A DNA stretch of 64,000 nt from CAWCDJ01 sp963778675 (GTDB taxonomy: Bacteria; Acidobacteriota; Terriglobia; Bryobacterales; Bryobacteraceae): NCBI GenBank assembly GCA_963778675.1, contig CAVZVI010000011.1, forward strand, positions 248,001 to 312,000, written 5' to 3'. Position 1 is the stretch's first letter; each line of letters starts with the position of its first letter. This document shows, piece by piece, positions 42,650-49,461 of the stretch. Made by a program: the position numbers and the translations under genes. The notes beneath the pieces are model-generated. The model was given only the letters and a program-made list of their open reading frames with translations. It ran no database searches and was not told the DNA's origin.

Positions 42650-42800
42650 TTAACGGGCTGTACGTTCCGAAATTGTTGTCCGACGAACCCGCCCAATCGG
42701 CATAGCGGCAAGATAGTTGTCCGAAGTGCGACTGCCGCCGCTGCCTGGTTGCGCCGTCAGATCACGTATTGCTTGCAGGGCCGATACCAATAGGTCACTT
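42650..42800 (-). pseudogene. C-terminal relic of a VapC (PIN-domain) toxin
   Basis: The minus strand reads LQAIRDLTAQPGSGGSRTSDNYLAAMPIG. This lines up with the intact VapC at 44609-45040 (LQTMRDLISPLGTGGNLTSDAHLAALAIE), covering the last PIN aspartate region. The N-terminal half is missing upstream and the frame drifts after YLAA. It is an old fragment, not a working toxin. Confidence 0.6.
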
Positions 42801-42870
42801 CCAAACATCCCAACAGCATCGGCGGTCACTGCCATCTTGATGTGGAGACCGTCAGCAATAAAAATCTATA

Positions 42871-44597
42871 ATGAAGTCCGTGGCGAATGAACCACCGGAC
42901 CGCTGGCTTTCCGCCTATTATGGCGCCACGGTGGAGGCATTTCTTTCGGAAGATCCCGTCTATATTACGGGAAAACTGGCAAAGTCGCACGGCCATGATG
43001 TAGAACTCGAACAACTGCGGGCGTGGGAGGAGGAGATCAAAATTCTCCCACCTGCCCTGAAAGATACCGCGGGAACAATTTATCTTGAATTCGATGTGCC
43101 TCGGCTCGCCAGCCGCATTGATGCGGTTCTGATTGTTGGGCCCGCCATTCTGGCCATCGAGTTCAAAGTTGGCGAAAAACTGTACCGAACGGCGCATTAC
43201 AACCAGATCTGGGACTATGCTCTTGATTTGAAGAACTTTCGTCTGGCCAGTCATAATGCGCCAATCTTTCCATTGCTGGTGGCTACCGAGGCTGCCCATA
43301 GCGATGCCGATTGGCAAGGCCCAGATTCCGATCAGGTACACCCACCCCGACGATGCACCTCCGCTGGGATCGCTACCGCAGTGCGTGACGCGATTTCGGT
43401 GGCCAAAGGGCTAAAGCTGGATGCCGCTGAGTGGGGAAAGTCGCCGTACCATCCGACGCCAACCATCATTGAAGCTGCCCGTTCACTATACTTCCGACAT
43501 TCCGTTGAGGCGATTTCGCGGCACGACGCTGGAGCAACAAATCTGAGTGTTACCTCAACGGCTGTGGAGAACATCATCGAAGGCGTCCAGCGGGAACGCC
43601 GCAAGGCGATCATCTTCGTGACCGGCGGGTGCGAAAAGGCGTCGTTCGATTGCCAATCAAGGCTTTCATTCAGAACGTGCACCATTTCCGGGATGAAGGC
43701 ATGCGGAGACCGGACCCACCCTACGACCATGTCGTGATCTTCGACGAAGCACAACGTGCATGGAACCGTGACAAAACAGCTGATTTCATGAAGCGCCGGA
43801 AAAGGGTCCCCAACTTCAACTCGTCTGAGCCGGAATTCCTGATCTCCTACCTCGATAGACATCCAGACTGGGCGGTCGTCATTTGCCTCGTTGGCGGCGG
43901 CCAGGAGATCCACACGGGCGAAGCGGGAATTGGCGAATGGCTCGAGGCTCTGCGTCTCCGGCTTCCGCATTGGTTGGCCTACGTTTCGCCGAACCTAGCG
44001 GAATCGGAGTACGCTGCCGGGACCTCCGTTCATGCACTTGGCACTCAAAACAACTTCACATTCGACGCAAGATTACACTTGGCAACCTCAATGCGGTCCT
44101 TCCGTTCCGAGAAGGTTTCGGCCTTCGTCAAGGCGGTGCTTGATTGCGAGGTTGAACCGGCCAGAAGCTTACTTCGAGAAGTTTCCAAACAATATCCGAT
44201 CGCAATCACCCGTGACCTCCAGAGCGCCAAACAATGGGTTCGTGGGCAGGCCCGCGGCTCCGAACGCTATGGCCTAGTAGCATCTTCCCAGGCACAGCGC
44301 CTCAAGCCGCATGCTATCGATATTCGCGTCGAGATCGACCCCGTTCACTGGTTTTTAGACGATCGGAAAGACACGCGATCCAGCTTCTACTTGGAGGATG
44401 CCGCGACGGAGTTCCAAATTCAGGGCTTGGAACTTGATTGGATTTGTTTGACATGGGACGCCGATCTTCGAATGGACGGGCAGGCATGGCGTCACCATGC
44501 GTTTCGCCCGGGGGATGCTCACGACCCAACGCGAGATCCGCGGTTCTACGATGAGACGTATAGCTACTTGGCCGGCATTGGTCTCCAGACCATTTAG
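42871..44597 (+). pseudogene. DUF2075 (Schlafen-like helicase/nuclease) gene with excised P-loop
   Basis: The N-terminal frame (42871 to about 43620) is well kept: WLSAYYGATVEAFLSEDP, then SRIDAVLIVGPAILAIEFKVGE, a D...ExK nuclease-like motif. It reaches IIFVTG, where relatives continue into the P-loop and about 50 more residues. Here the DNA jumps within about 30 bases, with a frame change, to RLPIKAFIQNVHHFRDE. The rest (VVIFDEAQRAWNRD, EFLISYLDRHPDWAVVICLVGGGQEI, EFQIQGLELDWICLTWDADL) runs to 44597. A second in-frame loss removes the 'RVLLTRAR' arginine-finger segment before PGDAHDPTRDP. The ATPase cannot work. Confidence 0.78.
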
Positions 44598-44608
44598 CCC
44601 GTTTACCT

Positions 44609-45040
44609 TCAGGGAGCGAGCGGATTGCGCCAGCGGAGCCGGTTAAACCTCCCAAAATCGTTGTCCGTTGAGCATAGCTCGGCGCCGTGCTCGATGGCTA
44701 AGGCCGCCAGATGAGCATCCGAAGTGAGATTGCCACCGGTACCCAGCGGGGAAATCAGATCACGCATCGTTTGCAGGTGGCGTGGAGTGGGTTCAGGTAC
44801 AGTCACCGAAGCCTGCTGCAGCCAAGCGTCGACTAAGTCGAACGCCGCGTCGACGCTCAGCGGCTTTTGAAAAAGTCCTGGTCTCGTCGTCAACCGCAGA
44901 AAGGCCAGGAGAACGATCCACGGCAGCCCGACCGTTTCCGTTCCGGAAACAGCCGCTTCCAGCCATGACTTTGCTCTTTTGTGGTCTGGAGCATCTTCGT
45001 TGACCGCATAGATGAGAAGGTTCACATCGACAACTATCAT
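44609..45040 (-). CDS. vapC: VapC-type PIN-domain ribonuclease toxin
   Basis: A 143-residue PIN-domain toxin. The first catalytic Asp is at residue 5 (MIVVDVNLLIYAVNE). The later acidic cluster is TSDAHLAALAIEHGAELCSTDNDFGRF, with the final Asp residues in place. The middle glutamate of classical PIN sites is not obvious (WIVLLAFLRLTT), as in a common VapC subgroup. The ATG overlaps the VapB stop by four bases (ATGA), giving coupled translation. It looks intact, unlike most of its neighbours. Confidence 0.88.
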   Translation of the reverse strand: MIVVDVNLLIYAVNEDAPDHKRAKSWLEAAVSGTETVGLPWIVLLAFLRLTTRPGLFQKPLSVDAAFDLVDAWLQQASVTVPEPTPRHLQTMRDLISPLGTGGNLTSDAHLAALAIEHGAELCSTDNDFGRFNRLRWRNPLAP

Positions 45041-45297
45041 TTGCGCAAGGAGAACTTTCGGCTCAACTCTTCATCTTCTATCGCAGCCGCGGCTTCCAGC
45101 GCCTTGTCCCACCTGAAATTCTGATCACTGCCGAGAGAGTAGGATTTCTGCACGAAATAACGCCGTTTGGGTTTCCCCTGCGTCAGACCGGCGCGAACGG
45201 CCGAATTCAACGCCTCTTTAAAAGAGATTCCCCGCTCCTTCATGACCGTTTGGATGAGTGCTTGCACGTCCGGTTCCAGCGTGATCGTAGTCCTCAT
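45037..45297 (-). CDS. vapB: VapB-type ribbon-helix-helix antitoxin
   Basis: An 86-residue antitoxin. The N-terminal ribbon-helix-helix (MRTTITLEPDVQALIQTVM, ERGISFKEALNSAVRAGL) should bind its own promoter. The C-terminal part (SLGSDQNFRWDKALEAAAA) should wrap VapC. No Shine-Dalgarno precedes the ATG; a TATGAT -10 lies only 6 bases away, so the transcript may be leaderless. It overlaps VapC by 4 bases. Confidence 0.87.
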   Translation of the reverse strand: MRTTITLEPDVQALIQTVMKERGISFKEALNSAVRAGLTQGKPKRRYFVQKSYSLGSDQNFRWDKALEAAAAIEDEELSRKFSLRK

Positions 45298-45302
45298 TTC
45301 TA

Positions 45303-45335
45303 CATCATAGCACCAGTGTGATTGCTGTCATGATG
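45303..45335 (-). promoter_or_regulatory. vapBC promoter with overlapping imperfect palindrome
   Basis: On the minus strand, ATGACA (45331-45326) and TATGAT (45309-45304) are 16 bases apart. The -10 ends 6 bases before the vapB ATG. The same DNA forms a hyphenated inverted repeat (CATCAT-AGCA ... TGCT-gtc-ATGATG), a plausible VapB autorepression site. Confidence 0.5.
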
Positions 45336-45426
45336 CTAGCGGAGAACCGGTTCGAAACAGAGGCTGCCGGGAGAGCCCCTTAGGTTGTACGCCAATTCCG
45401 GGGGCAAACCCCAATCTCATTCCTTT

Positions 45427-45498
45427 CTAAGAACATAACACCTGCACTCGCTGACGGTAGTTTTCGAAGTTGCGGAAGTCGAGGGGCGCGAGAGACAT
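45427..45498 (-). pseudogene. C-terminal tail of a transposase (ISL3-like relic)
   Basis: The minus strand encodes LDFRNFENYRQRVQVLCS followed by TAG. Transposases of the ISL3 type commonly end in 'GFRNFENYRLRV...C', which this matches closely. Nothing upstream continues the protein, since the HipA fusion ends at 45502. It is a scrap left by a deleted element between vapBC and the HipA gene. Confidence 0.55.
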
Positions 45499-45501
45499 CG
45501 T

Positions 45502-47340
45502 TTATGCCATGCCTTCGATCCGCCGGCGGCAGAGGTCCAGCACCTCCACTGTCATCTGCCGTGTTTCATCGCTCAGATGGATGGCCTTCGGTACTGCGAT
45601 CCCGTCGAGCGCCCCGCGCAGCCGCTGCACAACCTCATCTACAGCGCCTTCAGCATCGCCGGCCCGCAGACCAGCCGTCGTCGCAAGCGCCTGGAAGTCA
45701 GCGCGACGGAGGTTATCATCCTTGCCGTTGAGCTTGAGCGCGAGGCGGTCATGTTTCAGCTTCGGGAAGACACGTGTCGTCACGGCATCGTAAAGCGGCG
45801 CCAGCCGCACGGTGCGGAACTGCCTGTCGCCCGGCTCGGCGATCTTGAGCAGCGCCAGGTTCTTGAGATGCATGTCCCCGTCGGCGATCAGCCAGGCGAA
45901 GACCGCGCGCTTCACGATGATGAGCAGATCCTCTTCGGGGGCCGTAGACAGCGGGCGGACGGCGCGCGCGACGCGCTCCATGGTGCCGTCGTACTTCGCG
46001 CTCGTCGGCAGATCCAGAACGGAGCACATGTCTTCCATCGCCAGGAACCGCGCGTCGTCCTTGCTCTCGCGAATATCGAAGCGCTCGACAAGGAGCGCCG
46101 GCGGCATCCTGTCCGGCATCGCGACAAGCGCGGTCGCCGGCGCTTCGAAGCCGGCCGCCCGGCCGAGTTCCATCGCCATCCACTCCACGACCGGCAGTGC
46201 ATCATAGCCGCTGGTGCCGGCGGGTTTGAGGATATGGGTGAACGGCTTTCCGGTCGCGGGCGAGAGAACGCCCTTTTCATCAAGGCACATGGGCGCCTTG
46301 ATCTGCACGCCCGAGAGGCGCGGCGTATCCGCGCGCGCGTAAATCTGCGCGAGGGTGCGCTCGAAGTTCTTCTCGATTTCGCCCCGGCCGGGTCCTTCGT
46401 AGGCACCGGTAAAGACGCCGCCTTTGGTGTAACCGGCCAGCGGCCTCAGGAGGACGTCCTGCGGTAGCTGCCTCAGCTCCGCCTCCTGTTCAACAATCGT
46501 GATATTGGACGTGTAGCGCTTCCCGGACCGCAGCAGCGCGCGCTCGTCCTTGTCCTGGAGAACCTGCTCCAGCCAGCCTTCCGGCAGCAGCGAGACGATG
46601 AACGGCGGCAGTCTGCCGGGCGTCGTCTGCCGAATGAGCGGCGGCCCGTCGCCCTCGCCCGGCTTCCAGCGCCACTCGAACCCGTCGTGAATCAGGCGCC
46701 CCAGAGGCACGCCGTGCCAGGCGACGATCAGATCCAGCGCCGCCTCGTTCTTTGCGGGCGCAGCGCTCGGCCGTCGCAGGAGGTATCGCTCCGCCGCCTC
46801 CCCCTCGCGATACCACTCGTTTTCGCGCGCCAGTGTCCAGACCGCATCGGCCGCGCCCTGTGCCGAGCCATATTCCTCGATCAGGCGCGCAGCAATCGAG
46901 ACCCGCATGTCGTCGTTGATCGATGCCGCGTGCTCACTGCGCAGACGGAATGCCTCAAGGAAGCGCTGACGGATTGATGAGACGGCAATCCGGAACTCGC
47001 CCATGCCGTCGTCGATGACGCCCTCGCCGACGGATGGATGCGCGGGGGCCTCGTTCTGGATGATTTCCAGTGCACGGATGCGGGTGCGTTGCTTGCGCCT
47101 GGCGCTCAGGAAGAGGCGTCCGTCCGGGGTTGGCCCGAGCAGGACGGCGCTCGCGGCCGACAGGTAAGCTTGGGGGTACAGATATTTGGCGATACGGACG
47201 GCGTGCCGGAGGACGGTGACTTCGATGTCGTCGTCGGCATCGACATAGATGCCGCGCATGAGCTGAACGAATTTCCCGGTCTCGGCCCGGTAGTGGCTGC
47301 GCGTCTTGTCGATCGTTTCGCCAACGAGGTGGATCGCCAT
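45502..47340 (-). CDS. HipA-type kinase fused to an N-terminal AbiEi-like antitoxin/regulator domain
   Basis: A 612-residue protein. Residues about 1-110 resemble AbiEi-type winged-helix antitoxins (FVQLMRGIYVDADDD, AYLSAASAVLLGPTPDGRLFLSARRK). From about 190 the HipA fold follows: PGRLPPFIVSLLPEGWLE, RLSGVQIKAPMCL, FTHILKPAG, LPVVEWMAMELGRAAG, the catalytic DGDMHLKNLALL near 485, and metal-binding LAPLYDAVTT near 515. HipA kinases phosphorylate a tRNA synthetase or similar target and are normally paired with a separate HipB. No HipB is encoded beside this gene. Two palindromes upstream suggest autoregulation by the N-terminal domain. It appears intact. Confidence 0.8.
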   Translation of the reverse strand: MAIHLVGETIDKTRSHYRAETGKFVQLMRGIYVDADDDIEVTVLRHAVRIAKYLYPQAYLSAASAVLLGPTPDGRLFLSARRKQRTRIRALEIIQNEAPAHPSVGEGVIDDGMGEFRIAVSSIRQRFLEAFRLRSEHAASINDDMRVSIAARLIEEYGSAQGAADAVWTLARENEWYREGEAAERYLLRRPSAAPAKNEAALDLIVAWHGVPLGRLIHDGFEWRWKPGEGDGPPLIRQTTPGRLPPFIVSLLPEGWLEQVLQDKDERALLRSGKRYTSNITIVEQEAELRQLPQDVLLRPLAGYTKGGVFTGAYEGPGRGEIEKNFERTLAQIYARADTPRLSGVQIKAPMCLDEKGVLSPATGKPFTHILKPAGTSGYDALPVVEWMAMELGRAAGFEAPATALVAMPDRMPPALLVERFDIRESKDDARFLAMEDMCSVLDLPTSAKYDGTMERVARAVRPLSTAPEEDLLIIVKRAVFAWLIADGDMHLKNLALLKIAEPGDRQFRTVRLAPLYDAVTTRVFPKLKHDRLALKLNGKDDNLRRADFQALATTAGLRAGDAEGAVDEVVQRLRGALDGIAVPKAIHLSDETRQMTVEVLDLCRRRIEGMA

Positions 47341-47351
47341 TCTAACTTTTC

Positions 47352-47366
47352 CGTACTTAAGGTACG
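47352..47366. promoter_or_regulatory. Operator palindrome 1 of the HipA fusion gene
   Basis: cgtacTTAAGgtacg is a perfect 5-5-5 inverted repeat with a self-complementary centre nearly matching. It lies 11 bases before the ATG and downstream of the predicted -10. It shares the CGTAC-N5-GTACG core with operator 2. Confidence 0.65.
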
Positions 47367-47369
47367 ACT

Positions 47370-47398
47370 AAGTTAGCATTTGCGGACGATAGTTTCAA
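47370..47398 (-). promoter_or_regulatory. Predicted promoter of the HipA fusion gene
   Basis: On the minus strand, TTGAAA (47398-47393) and TAACTT (47375-47370) are spaced by 17 bases. They lie between the two CGTAC-N5-GTACG palindromes, so repressor bound at both sites would enclose the promoter. Confidence 0.5.
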
Positions 47399-47411
47399 GA
47401 GCAGATCCAAT

Positions 47412-47436
47412 TTTCCCGTACCTCAGGTACGGGAAA
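47412..47436. promoter_or_regulatory. Operator palindrome 2 of the HipA fusion gene
   Basis: A 25-base inverted repeat with 11-base arms (TTTCCCGTACC / GGTACGGGAAA) around TCA. It contains the same CGTAC-N5-GTACG core as operator 1, with centres 65 bases apart (about six helical turns). Confidence 0.65.
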
Positions 47437-47630
47437 GTCGGCCATTCGGTTGGCCTGTCCGCTGGGGTTTTAACTGATTAGCTTTGTTGTTTCAATAACT
47501 TGCGAATCCGCGAGGTTGAACTTCCGCAGACGCTTTGGCCTGCGGGACACGCCATCGACGTGACTGGACTGCTGCTTGTCCGGCTTCTGAGCCGGCGATC
47601 TCTCTATGGTTGCTGGTTCCTTCGTCTGCA
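47437..47630. other. Short non-coding stretch between the HipA fusion and cupin genes
   Basis: About 190 bases after operator 2. Frames run through it on both strands but none is recognisable or has a start signal. It separates the decayed island from the metabolic operon. Confidence 0.4.
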
Positions 47631-48029
47631 CTATGCCTTCCGGTACTGTGCGTCGGTGACGTGTTCCATCCAGTCGACCGCCTTTCCGTCTAGGCTCTCC
47701 TGGATGGCGACGTGTGTCATGCTCGTCGTCGATGTTGCTCCGTGCCAGTGCTTTTCGCCGGGCGGAAACCAGACCACATCGCCAGGGCGAATCTCCTCGA
47801 CGGGCCCGCCCTCTCGTTGCACCCAGCCGCGGCCCGCCGTCATTATCAGAGTTTGGCCGAGCGGATGTGTATGCCATGCAGTCCGCGCGCCTGGCTCGAA
47901 TGTCACGGAAGCACCAGCGACGCGTGCTGGGGCGGGCGCCTCGAACAGATGGTCGATCCGTACGTTGCCGGTAAACCAATCGGCTGGGCCTTTCGCCGCT
48001 GCTTGCGATCCCGCTTGTTTGATTTCCAT
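47631..48029 (-). CDS. Small cupin-domain protein
   Basis: A 132-residue single-domain cupin. The metal-binding motifs are clear: GARTAWHTHPLGQTLIMTAGRGWVQ (two His) and RPGDVVWFPPGEKHWHGA (final His). The sequence resembles cupins found beside carboxymuconolactone-decarboxylase proteins, including (R)-mandelonitrile-lyase-like ones, as I recall. The start at 48029 has AAGGGGAA just upstream. It is the last gene of a seven-gene leftward operon; substrate unknown. Confidence 0.85.
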   Translation of the reverse strand: MEIKQAGSQAAAKGPADWFTGNVRIDHLFEAPAPARVAGASVTFEPGARTAWHTHPLGQTLIMTAGRGWVQREGGPVEEIRPGDVVWFPPGEKHWHGATSTTSMTHVAIQESLDGKAVDWMEHVTDAQYRKA

Positions 48030-48049
48030 ATTTTCCCCTTCCCCTTCCC

Positions 48050-48826
48050 CTAACGCGACCGTTTCTCGAAGACATCTTTTGCGACTGCGACGGCGGAGAA
48101 GGCATTTGGCCATCCAGCGTAAAACGCTAAATGCGTGATCACCTCTCCTGCTTCCGTCTGCGTCAGTCCGTTGTCCATAGCGCGGTTGAGATGATACAGA
48201 ATTTGCGCGGCCTGCCCGGACGCGATAAGAGCACTGACGGTCGCCAGACTCCGGTCCCGAGGCGCCAAGCCGGGACGGAGCCAAAGATCGCGGAACAGCA
48301 CATCGGTGGTGTACTGAACCAGTCCAGGAGAAGCTTTTCCGAACTGATTTTCGACGCTAGTCGCACGCGTCTCTTCAGCCTCTTTGTTCAGTGGAAGAAG
48401 GCTCGGCGAGGCCTCCGGAAGCTGATTCGCTCCGATCTGCCGCGCGGCGAAGGCGCTTTTCGCAGCCGCCACGGCGGACATGGCATTCGCCCATCCGGAG
48501 TAAAACGCAAGATGGGTGATGATCTCGGACAGTTCGCCGGCCTTTACACCATGCTCGAGGGCGAAATCCATTTGATTCACCATCTCGCCGGTCAGGTTGC
48601 GGGCGATTAAAGCCGAGACGGTAACGATGCTGCGGTCCCGTGGTGTCAGGCCGGGGCGCTTCCATAGCTCGGCGATCGGCCCTCGCGCGTACTTATCGAG
48701 CGCCGGCGCGACCATTCTGATGTCGTCTGGTATGTACATCGGTTTCGATTCCTTTTCGTTCGTTGCACGCCCACTCTGAGCCCATGCGAACGCCGGAAGC
48801 AGGACGAGTAGGGCGGCGATTCTCAT
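48050..48826 (-). CDS. Exported protein with two carboxymuconolactone-decarboxylase (AhpD-like) domains
   Basis: A 258-residue protein with a signal peptide (RIAALLVLLPAFAWAQ). Two tandem CMD/AhpD-type domains follow: RPGLTPRDRSIVTVSALIARNL...HGVKAGELSEIITHLAFYSGW, and RPGLAPRDRSLATVSALIASGQ...NGLTQTEAGEVITHLAFYAGWPNA. The redox CxxC of true AhpD is absent, so ring-acid decarboxylase-like or another role is likelier than peroxidase support. The ATG overlaps the tautomerase stop (ATGA). A periplasmic copy is unusual, since most family members are cytosolic. Confidence 0.87.
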   Translation of the reverse strand: MRIAALLVLLPAFAWAQSGRATNEKESKPMYIPDDIRMVAPALDKYARGPIAELWKRPGLTPRDRSIVTVSALIARNLTGEMVNQMDFALEHGVKAGELSEIITHLAFYSGWANAMSAVAAAKSAFAARQIGANQLPEASPSLLPLNKEAEETRATSVENQFGKASPGLVQYTTDVLFRDLWLRPGLAPRDRSLATVSALIASGQAAQILYHLNRAMDNGLTQTEAGEVITHLAFYAGWPNAFSAVAVAKDVFEKRSR

Positions 48827-49065
48827 TTCGGGAGATCCTCGAGGCCGTATCCTGGCTTCTTATATAGCTGTTCGATATTGTTCTCGATCTCCGGTCGGTA
48901 CACCTCGCGAGCCCAATTCTGAGGCTTCACTTCCAGCATCGCGACCGAGATCGATTCTTCACCGTAATTCAGGATCTCCATTACGTCTTTGGTGATCGCG
49001 TCGGCCAGACGCTGCTTCTGCTTTTCGGACTTCCCGGGCCATAGTTTCACGATGACGTGAGGCAT
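48823..49065 (-). CDS. 4-oxalocrotonate tautomerase family protein
   Basis: An 80-residue protein beginning M-P-HVIVKLWPGKSEKQKQRLADAIT. Removal of Met exposes the catalytic Pro-1 of the tautomerase superfamily, and the size and beta-alpha-beta pattern agree. The sequence ends KKPGYGLEDLPK. It is directly followed by the double-CMD gene with four bases overlapping, and lies next to the DUF2255 gene with no gap. A keto-enol isomerisation in aromatic or reactive-carbonyl breakdown is plausible. Confidence 0.88.
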   Translation of the reverse strand: MPHVIVKLWPGKSEKQKQRLADAITKDVMEILNYGEESISVAMLEVKPQNWAREVYRPEIENNIEQLYKKPGYGLEDLPK

Positions 49066-49461
49066 TTACATACCTTCCTCTATTTGCGCGTCGCGCGGAG
49101 AGACTCTTACCGTTGCCGACCTCGCGCGTGTACCAATCATCGGCGGAAGATATTCACTGCCCTTGTACTTCGCGCGGTACGCGTCGTCGATGCGGCTCTG
49201 GATTGCTCCGTCCACCGGCTCGAATGCTACATCCTTCGTCATGCCCGCAGCCGTGATTCGCCCCGCCTTTTGCTCGCTCGCCGCCCGGTACCAACGCGAA
49301 TTCCGGCCGTTGTACGCCCGGACGTAAACATCACCATCCACGACAACGGACCAGATCCATGTCGGCGTGCCGTACGTTGTCCCGTCCTCACGAAATGGCG
49401 AGATGTGCAGATCGTCCGTGTTGGCAATCTTCTCTAGTTCGTCCTTCTTCCAACTGCTCAT
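49066..49461 (-). CDS. DUF2255 family protein
   Basis: A 131-residue soluble protein matching the small DUF2255 group: SWKKDELEKIANTDDLHISPFREDG, then TWIWSVVVDGDVYVRAYNGRNSRWYRAA and the end part FEPVDGAIQSRIDDAYRAKYKG. The fold recalls flavin-reductase/PNPOx-like split barrels, but no cofactor motif can be pointed to. It overlaps the dehydrogenase stop by four bases and abuts the tautomerase gene. Confidence 0.8.
   Translation of the reverse strand: MSSWKKDELEKIANTDDLHISPFREDGTTYGTPTWIWSVVVDGDVYVRAYNGRNSRWYRAASEQKAGRITAAGMTKDVAFEPVDGAIQSRIDDAYRAKYKGSEYLPPMIGTRARSATVRVSPRDAQIEEGM

Noticed and set aside
42858..42866. TATAAT just before the DUF2075 ATG as a promoter -10
   Set aside because: The hexamer overlaps the start codon itself, with no -35 at proper spacing, so transcription could not include the start.
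47470..48138. Open frames on both strands across the cupin gene and its downstream gap
   Set aside because: The cupin motifs are intact in the chosen frame, and the others carry only low-complexity sequence.
48050..48826. Reading the double CMD protein as an AhpD peroxidase partner
   Set aside because: Neither domain has the CxxC redox pair that AhpD needs.
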